Shown: positions 47,425-56,332 of the stretch, piece by piece
Layout of the letters: each line of letters begins with the position of its first letter
Position numbering within the stretch: the stretch's first letter is position 1
Origin: Bradyrhizobiaceae bacterium PARB1
GTDB lineage: Bacteria; Pseudomonadota; Alphaproteobacteria; Rhizobiales; Xanthobacteraceae
Direction of reading: 5' to 3'
DNA length: 64,000 bases
Assembly: GCA_002256345.1 (NCBI GenBank)
Contig: NKIY01000013.1
Location: 98,937-162,936 of the forward strand
The notes under the pieces: generated by a model
Told to the model about the DNA's origin: nothing
The model's database searches: none
Seen by the model: only the letters and a program-made list of their open reading frames with translations
Program-made: the position numbers and the translations under genes

Positions 47425-48861
47425 TCACCACAAGAGAGGGCGGAAGCGCCGAAGCAACAGTTTCTCTCCATCGACCATTTGCGGGTAATTCGTAAAATCA
47501 ACAGTCAGATTGATCCCGTCTTCTCCTTGTCCAATCCCGAATCTCGGGTCTATCGCGGCATCGGCGCTGTCAGGCTTTTTCGTTCGCGAGGTAATGACCG
47601 TGTTGTAATAGAGCGGCGGGACCCGCACCGATGCGTGTGATGCGATCGCCTGCTGCGCAAGGTCACGAAGCCGATCCTCGCCGACAAGCAGGTCAGTCAA
47701 GTAGTAGATCTGGCTATAGATTTTCTCGAGGTGCGGAATGTCCTCTCTGATGACGGCATGCCCCGGATTGGTCGATAAGCAGGCTGCCAATGTGACGGCT
47801 ATCTCGGGAGACATTTCGTCGCAGGCTCCACGAGCAAAATAGCCGAACCAGGCAGCTAGATCGAAAAGGTCGGATAACGGCTCGAACTCGCTGTAAAGTG
47901 TGACAGGGTTGATCCCGCCATACAGCGCCAAAACGAAGCACCCCCACAGGTTCAGATCGTAGTCCGCACCGTAGTCTAAACGTGCCTTGGTACCCGGGCC
48001 CATCGGCAGGCCGTCCGCCACGCGATAACGAGCGGTCTCCCGTGTGATGCGGTGCACAGCGAGCGCTCGCAGGTGTCCCCGGCGCAAGACGCTGATGACG
48101 GGAAGTTCGCGGTCGGCAACCTCATGATAGCTGAAGCGCCCATAAAGCTGCTCGTAGCAAAGAAGCTCGGCCGCCGCCTGCGCGCGGATTTCCTTTGGGG
48201 TCAAGCCAAACCATACTTTCGCATCCGCGCGCCCAGCCGTACGTATATGTTCAGTCGTCACTTCCTGTTCGCGTTCCTCTCGGATCTCAGGTGCGCCGTA
48301 TTGATTGCTGGCTTCCGTGAAAGCTGCTTCCACAGTGGCGAGCTCAACATTCTCCAGTTGGTCGCGTTCCGCTGCATTGGCTTGCGTCCATGTGTCGGCA
48401 TCACGATTGGCTCGGAACCTGGCCATCTGTAGCACGCGACTTGTCCGGACGCATTGTGCGTATAAGGCGGTCCTCAATGTGCCGACAACCAGACCCTGAC
48501 TTGGAGGACCTTTCTGACCCTTGTCTCCGTGCGCCGGGACAACGGCGATCCAGTCACCACGCTCGAAGCCCGCTCGCTGGGTCTCGTCAAGCATCACGCC
48601 ATACGTAATAAGCTGAAATTCTGTGACCGCATGGAAGTCTTTGCGATGCCACGCCGCGAGAGTGTCCTCATCCGTCTGCAGCGGAGCACCGAATTTCGCG
48701 TTATAGTAAACGATAGGGATCTGCTTGAGGCTGAAGCGGTCGCGAATCACGTGAATGCGAGCGATTGCGCCGTCCTTGTGCATCGATGCGAGACGCTCTT
48801 CCCCGAGATAAATCCTTGCTGCGTTACGGTTTCCAAAAACGTCCGGCCGTCCAAATGACAT
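47425..48861 (-). CDS. Large unrecognised element protein (478 residues)
   Basis: 478 residues starting MSFGRPDVFGNRNAARIYLG. It is soluble and acidic, with a mixed alpha/beta N-terminal half (IYLGEERLASMHKDGAIARI; LKQIPIVYYNAKFGAPLQ) and a helical C-terminal half (LDYGADYDLNLWGCFVLALY; SDLFDLAAWFGYFARGACDE). No NTP-binding or nuclease motif is apparent. It is divergent from the relaxase gene with about 206 bp between them. This conserved position next to a relaxase hints at a transfer-linked role, but the sequence does not show what it is. Confidence 0.7.
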   Translation of the reverse strand: MSFGRPDVFGNRNAARIYLGEERLASMHKDGAIARIHVIRDRFSLKQIPIVYYNAKFGAPLQTDEDTLAAWHRKDFHAVTEFQLITYGVMLDETQRAGFERGDWIAVVPAHGDKGQKGPPSQGLVVGTLRTALYAQCVRTSRVLQMARFRANRDADTWTQANAAERDQLENVELATVEAAFTEASNQYGAPEIREEREQEVTTEHIRTAGRADAKVWFGLTPKEIRAQAAAELLCYEQLYGRFSYHEVADRELPVISVLRRGHLRALAVHRITRETARYRVADGLPMGPGTKARLDYGADYDLNLWGCFVLALYGGINPVTLYSEFEPLSDLFDLAAWFGYFARGACDEMSPEIAVTLAACLSTNPGHAVIREDIPHLEKIYSQIYYLTDLLVGEDRLRDLAQQAIASHASVRVPPLYYNTVITSRTKKPDSADAAIDPRFGIGQGEDGINLTVDFTNYPQMVDGEKLLLRRFRPLLW

Positions 48862-49067
48862 TTCTTACCCTTTTTGCTCAAGCAGGAGATCTGCTTAGCG
48901 GGTGAGCCGTTTCGAAGCCGAGAACTGCGCTCGCTTGTATTGAGTTAAATCCGTTCTTCTTAGCGTCGGGACAATTCGCCCGGCGAGCCCAATCCCTCTC
49001 TCTCTATTTGGCCTGCAACGCGCAGCGATCTCGGCCCCTACCAACGCCCCCTTCGATGGAGGCGGAT
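48862..49067. other. Divergent intergenic region, candidate oriT
   Basis: Lies between the 478-residue gene (minus) and the MobF relaxase (plus). MobF relaxases usually nick at a site close to their own gene, so this 206-bp region is the likeliest place for the transfer origin. A pyrimidine-rich track (CCTCTCTCTCTA near 48995) and short inverted pieces are visible, but I cannot point to a nic site. Confidence 0.25.
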
Positions 49068-51734
49068 ATGGTTGCGACAATCGCGGCTGGCACGACGGCA
49101 AGGTATTACAGCAAGCAGTCGGAATATTACTTGGGTGGCGGCGAGCCCGCAGGCCGCTGGATTTCGTCGACCAATGATTTCGGCGTGAAGCATGGTGCCG
49201 AGATCGATAATTCTTTGTTCGAACGCTTGCACGCCTCGCTGGATATGGATGGGCAGCCATTGTTGTCGAATACAGGCGACAAGGAAAAGCGTGTCGGTGG
49301 CATCGACCTGACGTTATCGGCACCAAAATCGGTCTCGGTCGCTTTTGCGCTTGCTGATCAGGAGACACGGCGCGCTATCGAGAATGCTCAATACGAAGCC
49401 TGTGTCGCCACGATCGCGTTTCTGGAAAGAAATTCGAGTTTCTGCCGCCGCGGGAAGAATGGCCATCGTCTCGAAAAGGCAAATCTGACGGTGGCCTCAT
49501 TCCAGCATGGCGAGGGGCGCCCGGTCGAACATGGCGACGGCAAAGTCTATTCAGATCCGAATTTGCATACCCATGCAATTTTATTAAACTTTTCGCTCCG
49601 TGAAGATGGCAGCGTTGGCGCACTCGATGCGCGGCATCTCTTTGCCCATAAAATGGCAGCCGGAGCTATCTATCATCTATCATTGTCGACAAATTTACAA
49701 AAAATTGGATTTGAAATCGGTAGTGTGGGGAAGAACGGCACGTTCGAAATCGTTGTGCCGCAAGATCGTAATGGCGGTGAGGATTCACTGTCGGCCAATT
49801 TCGTTGCTCTACAGCGCCACTTCTCGGCACGGCGCCAAGAGATCGAACAGGCGATCGAAGCAGAAGGACTATCCACCGCGGACGCGCCGGCGCTGGCCGC
49901 AGCCATCGCTCTTGGGACGCGCTCATCGAAAAGCGAAGAGCGCCCGCGAGATCGTTTCGAATTATGGGCTGAAGAGTCCGCTCCGTTTCTGGACGCAGAG
50001 CGGCTCATTGCCGACCTGCGTACCACCAGGGGGCGGGATCTGCAGGAGCAAGAGAGTCAGATTGCTGAATGTGTCGCTCAGATCCCCTCGCTTCTGACAG
50101 AGCATGAAAGCGTTTTTGAGCGGCGTCATCTCTATGCCGCCGTCGCGACCTCGCTGGTCGGTACTGGTGCGGATGCGGCGCGGGTTGAACAAGAGGTTGA
50201 ACGCCTTGTCGAAGTTCGGCAGATCGTCGAGTTGGGACGAGATGCCCTGCAACAGCCGGTCTATTCCACTCCCGAGCAAATTCTCGTCGAACGCAAGTTG
50301 GTCGCTGTGACCGAGCGACTCATGCATGAACATCGGGCTGCGCCTGATCGTAAGCGCGTACTTCAACTGTGTCGCGCGCACGGATTGTCGGCGGAGCAAA
50401 CGCATGCAGCACAGATTGCAACAAGCTCGGCGGCCATTGCGGTTATCGAGGGCGCCGCTGGAGCTGGGAAATCGACGACACTTGCTGCAATCGTAGAGGC
50501 TTATTCGGAGCTTGATGCTGCCGGACCTTCGCTAACGACAGCTCGGCGGGTGATCGGTACGAGCCAGTCCTGGAAGGTTGCGAGGGAGTTGCAGAAACTG
50601 GGTATCGAAGCGATGGCAACGGACGCTTGGCTCGCGCGAACGAAAGAGCCGTTTCTCGACGCGAATACCGTTCTCGTGGTGGATGAAGCGGGTCTGCTCT
50701 CGTCACGACAGATGCTGGCAATTACCGAGAGGGCGGCGGAGGCACGCGCCAAGGTCGTAATTGTCGGCGATCGCGAGCAGCTCCAGGCCGTCGGTGCTGG
50801 CCCGGGCCTATCGATCGTTGCGGGTGTGACAGGGACGACCCGTGTCGATACCATCGTGCGACAGCGCAAGGCCTGGATGCGGACGGCGGTGACGGATTTT
50901 GCCAAAGGTCGTGCCAAGCAGGGATTGGCGGCGTTTGAGGAACGCGGGCTGCTCAACCTGGTGGCGGGCGAGCGGGCGACCGTCACGCGTGTTATCGATG
51001 CCTGGGAAAAGTCTCGCCGAGAGGCGCCGGATGGTTCTGTCTTGCTTATCGCCAAGACGAATGCACAAGTCCGCGCCCTAAATGACGAAGTCCGTATTCG
51101 CTTGAAGCGTGACGGGGTAATCTCCACCGAAGACATCAAGGTGGCGGCAGTGACGCCATCGGGCCACGGCCAGACGCTGGGATTCGCAGTGGGCGATCAG
51201 ATCCGCTTCCTGGTTCGACACGACCGCCTGTCGGTCATCAATGGCACCACGGCCGCGATCACGCATATCGACGGTATGGACACGCAAGATCCGATCCTTC
51301 ATGTGGCGATCGCGGGGCGGCAGGCGAGCTTCCAAGTCTCGGAACTTGCCGATGAGCACGGCAGAGCGCGTATCGGGCACGCTTATAGCACGACCATTTA
51401 TGGGTCGCAGGGCCTGACGACGGATCGCGCCTTCGTCTGGGCGGGTTCAGCAATGACCCGTAACGAAGCATATGTCGCCTTCTCCCGCCAGCGCGATCAC
51501 CTCGAGATATTTGCCGATCTCCGCGAAATCGACGCACAGGCCCGTCTTGACTTGCCATTGTCGGAACGGCTGCAGGCAAAGATTACGCCTGAACATCGCC
51601 TGGAATGGTTTGCGGCTCGCTTATCACGCCTCCAGGTCAAGACTTGCACACTCGATCCCACCCTCGATCTCGCAGTGCGTGCGGGCGAACGGCCGCTTGA
51701 GCGCAATATGGCATCGGCGTATGAGCGCGGCTAA
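49068..51734 (+). CDS. traA: MobF relaxase-helicase (TraA/TrwC type)
   Basis: About 888 residues from MVATIAAGTTARYYSKQSEY, with a GGAGG site five bases before the ATG. The N-terminal TrwC relaxase domain includes a metal-binding His motif SDPNLHTHAILLN near residue 166 and an N-terminal Tyr cluster (TARYYSKQSEYYLGGG) providing the nicking Tyr. The helicase half has Walker A IEGAAGAGKSTTLAAI near residue 461 and VVDEAGLLSSRQ near residue 538. Later helicase motifs follow (SVINGTTAAITHIDGMDTQD; SRQRDHLEIFADLREI). It nicks oriT, stays bound to the 5' end, and unwinds the strand to be transferred. It lacks the long C-terminal TraI extension, so it is at the short end for MobF proteins. Confidence 0.95.
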   Translation: MVATIAAGTTARYYSKQSEYYLGGGEPAGRWISSTNDFGVKHGAEIDNSLFERLHASLDMDGQPLLSNTGDKEKRVGGIDLTLSAPKSVSVAFALADQETRRAIENAQYEACVATIAFLERNSSFCRRGKNGHRLEKANLTVASFQHGEGRPVEHGDGKVYSDPNLHTHAILLNFSLREDGSVGALDARHLFAHKMAAGAIYHLSLSTNLQKIGFEIGSVGKNGTFEIVVPQDRNGGEDSLSANFVALQRHFSARRQEIEQAIEAEGLSTADAPALAAAIALGTRSSKSEERPRDRFELWAEESAPFLDAERLIADLRTTRGRDLQEQESQIAECVAQIPSLLTEHESVFERRHLYAAVATSLVGTGADAARVEQEVERLVEVRQIVELGRDALQQPVYSTPEQILVERKLVAVTERLMHEHRAAPDRKRVLQLCRAHGLSAEQTHAAQIATSSAAIAVIEGAAGAGKSTTLAAIVEAYSELDAAGPSLTTARRVIGTSQSWKVARELQKLGIEAMATDAWLARTKEPFLDANTVLVVDEAGLLSSRQMLAITERAAEARAKVVIVGDREQLQAVGAGPGLSIVAGVTGTTRVDTIVRQRKAWMRTAVTDFAKGRAKQGLAAFEERGLLNLVAGERATVTRVIDAWEKSRREAPDGSVLLIAKTNAQVRALNDEVRIRLKRDGVISTEDIKVAAVTPSGHGQTLGFAVGDQIRFLVRHDRLSVINGTTAAITHIDGMDTQDPILHVAIAGRQASFQVSELADEHGRARIGHAYSTTIYGSQGLTTDRAFVWAGSAMTRNEAYVAFSRQRDHLEIFADLREIDAQARLDLPLSERLQAKITPEHRLEWFAARLSRLQVKTCTLDPTLDLAVRAGERPLERNMASAYERG

Positions 51735-51949
51735 GGGGCTTTTTGGGCTGAGAGCGCTCGCGCCCCTCGGCGGCGGCGATCGTCGCCGCTTGCCTCAAGC
51801 GGAAAGAGCAAGCAACTTTACGACAAGCTCTTTGTACGCTGTGGCCATTAATGCTCAATGCTCGCTTGAACGCGGCAAGCCTCTTTATTTGGTCTGCAAC
51901 CTGATTCTGCCAGGAGCAATACAGATGACCTCCTTCGATGGAGGTTTCC
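51735..51949. other. Intergenic region with a second copy of the relaxase leader
   Basis: Positions 51884-51949 repeat, with changes, the leader just upstream of traA: TTTATTTGGTCTGCAAC matches TCTATTTGGCCTGCAAC at 49003-49019, and CCTTCGATGGAGG at 51932 matches that at 49050. The spacing between the two blocks is 48 and 47 bp. Both copies end in the same GGAGG ribosome-binding site. This suggests a duplicated promoter and leader that now drives the genes downstream. Confidence 0.55.
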
Positions 51950-52153
51950 GTGGCTGCGACAATCGCATCCCATACAACAGCGAGTGGACATATCGGGCAG
52001 TGCGGAGATCATCCGGACAGCCATGAAATCGCGCGCATTGGGATCTCTTCGAAGAGCAGCTTTGTCCATCACGGGGCGCAGCATGCGGTCGGCGAGAGCG
52101 ATATTTGTGCTCTGGTCCGCCGAGCGCCGACCACGGAGGTCGGCCATGGCTAA
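51950..52153 (+). CDS. Small protein sharing the relaxase N-terminus (possible remnant)
   Basis: 67 residues from the GTG at 51950, with GGAGG five bases before it. The first residues (VAATIASHTTASGHIGQ) parallel the relaxase start MVATIAAGTTARYYSKQ, after which the sequence is unrelated (CGDHPDSHEIARIGISSKSS). The stop overlaps the next start by 8 bp, so it is coupled to the following gene. It could be a tiny real protein that helps start the next gene, or a wrecked duplicate of the traA 5' end. I lean to a leader function. Confidence 0.45.
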   Translation: MAATIASHTTASGHIGQCGDHPDSHEIARIGISSKSSFVHHGAQHAVGESDICALVRRAPTTEVGHG

Positions 52154-52421
52154 GCCGCGCATCAAAAAGGTGCGGTTGCGTCCCCGGGCCGCGACTGGTG
52201 CCAAATCGGCGGCGCCACCGCCGGACGCAACACAGGCCAAGGAGTTGAGGACGCGTGCAGCCTCCAGCGCCTTACGGCCTTCCGACCCTGAGTTTTGGAT
52301 CGTGATCAATGAGGTCATGGATCCGCCGCCCATCGTGCCGGCCGAGCTCGACGCCATCGAGCGTTATTTCTCGGCCGTGCTCGATGACGTCTTCGGTTCG
52401 CCTCGCAAGATGTCACTTTGA
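52146..52421 (+). CDS. Small basic-to-acidic element protein
   Basis: About 91 residues starting MAKPRIKKVRLRPRAATGAK, a very basic N-terminus, ending DAIERYFSAVLDDVFGSPRK. A GGAGG site lies six bases before the ATG. The middle is Ala/Pro-rich (SAAPPPDATQAKELRTRAAS), followed by a predicted helix that resembles a short protein-protein module. It is between the leader protein and the 121-residue gene, all plus strand. No family recognised. Confidence 0.68.
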   Translation: MAKPRIKKVRLRPRAATGAKSAAPPPDATQAKELRTRAASSALRPSDPEFWIVINEVMDPPPIVPAELDAIERYFSAVLDDVFGSPRKMSL

Positions 52422-52442
52422 CCAACGAAAGAGGAACATGCG

Positions 52443-52808
52443 ATGCCCACACATGATAATGCTCCCGCTCGTGTAAGCGATCACTTCATCAAACTGATTG
52501 CCGAAATTGCCGTCGAGGCAGCGCTTGCGCTTATGCAGCAAGCAATGGAGGCGACTGCCAACGGGACTGATTTCACTCTGGATCCGGAAAGGCGCTTCAA
52601 GGTTGTCGGCCGCTTGCCGTTCATTCGCGAACTCCAGCAGCTCTCCGAAGAGCAGCGTCACGATCTTTTCGTGTATGGCTTCCGAAGCAATCCGCATGAC
52701 GCGCAGGCCGATTTCGAGCGGCTATTGATCGAAGAGAACGGTCGCTTGCGCAAAGCCTTCCGTGACCGCTGGAAGGTGGTCGCACAGGAAAGTCCACACC
52801 GAAGGTGA
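52443..52808 (+). CDS. Small helical element protein
   Basis: 121 residues starting MPTHDNAPARVSDHFIKLIA. It is helical and charged (AVEAALALMQQAMEATANGT; RELQQLSEEQRHDLFVYGFR) and ends RWKVVAQESPHRR. There are no membrane segments. It is 21 bases after the preceding gene and 100 bases before the serine recombinase, so probably in the same transcript. No named family. Confidence 0.68.
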   Translation: MPTHDNAPARVSDHFIKLIAEIAVEAALALMQQAMEATANGTDFTLDPERRFKVVGRLPFIRELQQLSEEQRHDLFVYGFRSNPHDAQADFERLLIEENGRLRKAFRDRWKVVAQESPHRR

Positions 52809-52908
52809 GAGCATCTTAACCGTGCGAGGGCGGCTGAGCAAAGTACTACTTCCCCCGATTCCCTCGTATGGTTAGACTCATTTCTGTAACGTGTAAGAAA
52901 GCTCCGAC

Positions 52909-54732
52909 ATGGCCCGCAAAAATCTGCAGATCGAAACATCGTCACATGAGGCCAGTCAGCCGCGTCGCAATGTGCTCATCTACATCCGTGTCTCGACCGA
53001 GAAGCAGTCGAACAATCTCCTGAGCCTTGATTCTCAGGAGACGAGTTTGCTCACGCGTTGCAAGCGCGATGGCGATCATATCGCCGGCATCTTCCGCGAG
53101 GAAGGCGAGACGGCCACGAATATGCGGCGCCCCGCATTCGAGCAGATGATCGCGCGTGCAACCGACGGGACGCGCACGATCGATGCCATCCTCGTCTATT
53201 CGTTCTCGAGAGCCTTCCGGAATCAGGTAGAGCAGGAGCTCACGGTTCAAACGCTACGCAAGCACAAGGTCGAGTTGATTTCGCATGCCGAGCCGCTTGC
53301 GAAGGATGACACCGGCGACATGTTCAGGAAGTTCATCGGCATCGTCAACGAATACCAGTCCAAAGAGACGGGCCGTTCCACGATGCGGACGATGAAGGCC
53401 AATGCGCAGCTCGGCTATTCAAACGGAGGTATCATCCCTTACGGCTACAAGTCGGTCGCTGCGGAAATTATCGGCAGCAAGCAGAAGAAGAAGCTCGCTG
53501 TCGAGCCTGTCGAAGCGGAGGTGGTGATCCGCGCCTTCGATCTGGCCAAAAATGGCGATGGCACGAGCGGTCCGCTGGGAACCAAGAAGATTGCGGAATG
53601 GCTGAATGGGCGCGGCTATCGCTCGCGCAACGGAGCGTTGTTCGGAACAGGAACCATCCATGAAATGCTGACCCGCCGCGCTTACACCGGCGTGCGCAAC
53701 TTCAATGAATTCGACCGGAGAAATGACGGCGAGCGCAAGGCTCCCTCCGAAATCATCGAATACGAAATTCCCGTCATCGTCGATCAGGCGACCTTCGAGG
53801 CGGTCCAGGCTTTGCTGGTGTCCCGTCGCCCGAAATCCCGTGGCCCCCGTCTGGCGTCCGCGCCATCCCTGCTGGGCGGGCTCGTCCGCTGCGACTGCGC
53901 TCAGTCCTGTGCGCTAACGACCGCGACCGGTACCTCTCGGACCGGTGTCATCTACAGCTATTACAAGTGCACCCACGCCATCAAAAAGGGACAGCACAAA
54001 CAAGGCAGCGGAGCATCCTGCAGTAATCGCAAGATTGCCCGCCCGGTGATCGAGAAGCTCGTGGTAGAGGCCCTTCTGGATCAGCTTCTACAGCCAGAAC
54101 GGGTCGCATCCATCCTGACAACCTTAAAGGCCCGCCGTGACGATCGCCAGGCAACTGCTGATCGCCGCCTGGTCGAGCTCGCCCGTCAGGTGACCGACGC
54201 TGAGGAGCGCCTCTCCCGCCTCTATGCTTCGATCGAGGCGGGGACGATCGATGGCACCGACCCGACCCTGAGGGACCGCGTATCCACACTCAAAACGACC
54301 CGGGACCGGGCTCGCGAAGCACTCGACTATACCAGGAAATCCAGCGCCGTGCCGATCGAGATCGATCCTGTGGCTATCGATCGTTTCACTCGCCTGATGC
54401 GTGAGCAGCTCGTGTCCGGCGATGTGGCGGCCAGGAAAGCGTATCTGAGCGCGATCGTGGACGCCATCATTGTCACGGATCGCACCATCCGCATTATCGG
54501 TTCGAACGACAATATCATGGCCACGCTAGGCCCTGACGGCCAACCGCGGACTCTGGTTCGTAAGTCTGTTCAGGAATGGTGCCCCTGGCCGGGATCGAAC
54601 CAGCACTCCTTTCGGAACTCGATTTTGAGAGACCGGATATGCCCTATCCTTTGTGTATCCGGCAGTATCCGTTTTCCCGATAACCGATTGTCAGCACTAG
54701 CTTTTTTTGGTTCTCAGATCACACATACCTAG
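52909..54732 (+). CDS. Large serine recombinase, C-terminus reading through an att site
   Basis: 607 residues. The resolvase domain starts LIYIRVSTEKQSNNLLSLDS with catalytic Ser29 and has AILVYSFSRAFRNQVEQEL with the conserved Arg pair. The recombinase domain (GIIPYGYKSVAAEIIGSKQK) and a zinc-ribbon-like region (GGLVRCDCAQSCALTTATGT; SYYKCTHAIKKGQHKQGSGA) follow, then a coiled-coil (LVELARQVTDAEERLSRLYA). Such proteins integrate and excise whole elements. The last 50 residues (from about EWCPWPGSNQH) are translated from a reversed tRNA-Leu fragment and beyond, so the natural C-terminus probably ended before them. It is the likely integrase of the mobilization block to its left. Confidence 0.9.
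   Translation: MARKNLQIETSSHEASQPRRNVLIYIRVSTEKQSNNLLSLDSQETSLLTRCKRDGDHIAGIFREEGETATNMRRPAFEQMIARATDGTRTIDAILVYSFSRAFRNQVEQELTVQTLRKHKVELISHAEPLAKDDTGDMFRKFIGIVNEYQSKETGRSTMRTMKANAQLGYSNGGIIPYGYKSVAAEIIGSKQKKKLAVEPVEAEVVIRAFDLAKNGDGTSGPLGTKKIAEWLNGRGYRSRNGALFGTGTIHEMLTRRAYTGVRNFNEFDRRNDGERKAPSEIIEYEIPVIVDQATFEAVQALLVSRRPKSRGPRLASAPSLLGGLVRCDCAQSCALTTATGTSRTGVIYSYYKCTHAIKKGQHKQGSGASCSNRKIARPVIEKLVVEALLDQLLQPERVASILTTLKARRDDRQATADRRLVELARQVTDAEERLSRLYASIEAGTIDGTDPTLRDRVSTLKTTRDRAREALDYTRKSSAVPIEIDPVAIDRFTRLMREQLVSGDVAARKAYLSAIVDAIIVTDRTIRIIGSNDNIMATLGPDGQPRTLVRKSVQEWCPWPGSNQHSFRNSILRDRICPILCVSGSIRFPDNRLSALAFFGSQITHT
54577..54629 (-). other. tRNA-Leu(CAA) 3' half, attachment-site remnant (attR-like)
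   Basis: On the minus strand this reads as the 3' half of a class II tRNA. It has the anticodon-loop sequence CTCAAAA (anticodon CAA), a variable arm TTCC-GAAA-GGAG, a T-arm GCTGG-TTCGATC-CCGGC, the acceptor strand CAGGGGC, and A-CCA. The anticodon-stem 5' side does not match, so the 5' half is absent. Tyrosine integrases of islands target this part of tRNA genes, and the integrase gene begins 179 bp to the right, on the side where the 5' half should be. The fragment is therefore the displaced 3' end at one boundary of the right-hand island. Confidence 0.8.
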
Positions 54733-54807
54733 CCGGACGTACGCCATGGTTGGCTTTCTAGGTGCACCTATGTTGCACCTGAAATCCGACCTCAACGGAG
54801 GTTAGGA

Positions 54808-56229
54808 ATGCCCAAAATCAAACTCACCAAGACCGCTGTAGACGCCGCAACGCCGCAGGAGCGCGATTACGAACTCCGGGATACGACGATACCCGGGTTC
54901 CTTGTCAAGGTCACGCCAACCGGCCGCAAGATTTTCATGGTCGCCTATGTCGCCCACAACGGCCAGCGCCGAAAGCCCGCTATCGGCCGTTTCGGTGAGA
55001 TCACCGTCGAGCAGGCCCGCGGGATCGCCCAGGACTGGTTGGCCGAGGTTCGGCGAGGCGTCGATCCCAGCGCTGAGCGGGCGACAGCCCGGCAGGCGCC
55101 CACGGTCAAGGAACTCTTCGACCGCTTCATCACCGACTACTCGGAGAGCCGCAACAAGCCGTCCACCGTCCATTCGAACCGCGGCTACGGCAAGCGCTAC
55201 ATCATTCCGGTGCTCGGCCAACTGAAGGTGCCCGACGTCACCCGCGCCGACATCTCCAACCTGATGAAGAAGATGTCGAAGAAACCGACCAACGCGAACC
55301 GCGTCCTCGCGGCCGTGCGGAAGATGTTCAACATGGCCGAGGTCTGGGGCATGCGCCCCGACGGGTCGAATCCCTGCCGCCACGTCCCGAAGTACCCGGA
55401 ACGCGGAAAGACCCGGTTGATCACCGACAGCGAGATGAAGAAGCTATTCGCGTACCTAGCGCGCGCCGAGGCGGAGGGGCTTGAGCATCCCTTCATCCTC
55501 CTCGCGATCCGGCTCCAGTTCGAATTCGCTGCGCGGATGTCCGAGATCCTCCAGCTCGAATGGTCGTGGATCGATTACGATAATCGACGCGTCGTCTGGC
55601 CGGACAGCAAGACCGGTGGCATGTCCAAACCAATGAGCGCCGAGGCGCAGCGGCTCTTCGAGACCGCGCCGCTCCTTGAGGAATCGCCGTTCGTCTGCCC
55701 GTCCGTCTTCGACCCCAACCTTCCGATGTCGAAGCACACGTATTACCAGGGCTGGCGGCGCATCCTTAAGCGCGCCGGGCTCCCGCATATCGGAACGCAT
55801 GGCATCCGGCATCGCTCGGCGACCGACATCGCCAACTCCGGCATCCCCGTGAAGGTTGGCATGGCGCTCACGGCCCACAAGACGGTGACCATGTTCATGA
55901 AGTACGTGCACACCGAGGACGACCCGGTCCGAGCTGCGGCGGAAGCGGTGAACCAGCGGCGGCAAGCGTTGCTTGGTGGTCACGGGGCAAGCCTGCTTCC
56001 CGCCGCTATGACGGCAACGGTTGTGGAAGTGCCTTCGGTTGCGCCGGACGTCGAGGCTATTGAACCGGTGCTGACTGCGACCGGCAAGCCCCTCGGCTAC
56101 GAGGACGGCCAATATGGGTCCCGCACCAAGCTCGGAAACTATCGGCCGTTCCGCCATCGCTCCGGCGAGAACCGCACCGTCCCTCTTGGCACCAAGCGCG
56201 ATAAGGCAAAGGAGGTGAGCCATGGGTAG
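54808..56229 (+). CDS. int: P4-type tyrosine integrase of the right-hand island
   Basis: 473 residues. The N-terminal arm-binding domain (DUF4102) includes RDTTIPGFLVKVTPTGRKIF and KPAIGRFGEITVEQARGIAQ. A core-binding domain precedes the catalytic domain with Arg243 (AARMSEIL), a Lys in DSKTGGMSK, His331-x-x-Arg334 (HGIRH), His357 (TAHKTVTMF) and the nucleophile Tyr366 (MKYVHTED). The set is complete, so the enzyme should be active. A C-terminal extension of about 75 residues (ATGKPLGYEDGQYGSRTKLG) is unusual for the family. It begins 179 bp from the tRNA-Leu fragment it presumably uses, and its stop lies about 105 bp before the regulator start, with operator palindromes between. Confidence 0.95.
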   Translation: MPKIKLTKTAVDAATPQERDYELRDTTIPGFLVKVTPTGRKIFMVAYVAHNGQRRKPAIGRFGEITVEQARGIAQDWLAEVRRGVDPSAERATARQAPTVKELFDRFITDYSESRNKPSTVHSNRGYGKRYIIPVLGQLKVPDVTRADISNLMKKMSKKPTNANRVLAAVRKMFNMAEVWGMRPDGSNPCRHVPKYPERGKTRLITDSEMKKLFAYLARAEAEGLEHPFILLAIRLQFEFAARMSEILQLEWSWIDYDNRRVVWPDSKTGGMSKPMSAEAQRLFETAPLLEESPFVCPSVFDPNLPMSKHTYYQGWRRILKRAGLPHIGTHGIRHRSATDIANSGIPVKVGMALTAHKTVTMFMKYVHTEDDPVRAAAEAVNQRRQALLGGHGASLLPAAMTATVVEVPSVAPDVEAIEPVLTATGKPLGYEDGQYGSRTKLGNYRPFRHRSGENRTVPLGTKRDKAKEVSHG

Positions 56230-56274
56230 CTGCTTGCGCCTGACACATGCGCGTCAACCGTTTACCGCCGAGAT

Positions 56275-56324
56275 CGGGTATGATACCCGTTCCCCCCGAT
56301 CGAGATCGGGTATAAGACCCGATC
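56275..56324. promoter_or_regulatory. Paired palindromic operators before the HTH regulator
   Basis: CGGGTA-TGA-TACCCG (56275-56289) and GATCGGGT-ATAAG-ACCCGATC (56304-56324) are perfect inverted repeats sharing the same GATCGGGT half-site. Their centres are 32 bp apart, about three helical turns, and they lie just upstream of the regulator start (56333). This is a textbook layout for dimeric autorepression of the restriction-like operon. Confidence 0.62.
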
Positions 56325-56332
56325 TTCTAGGG

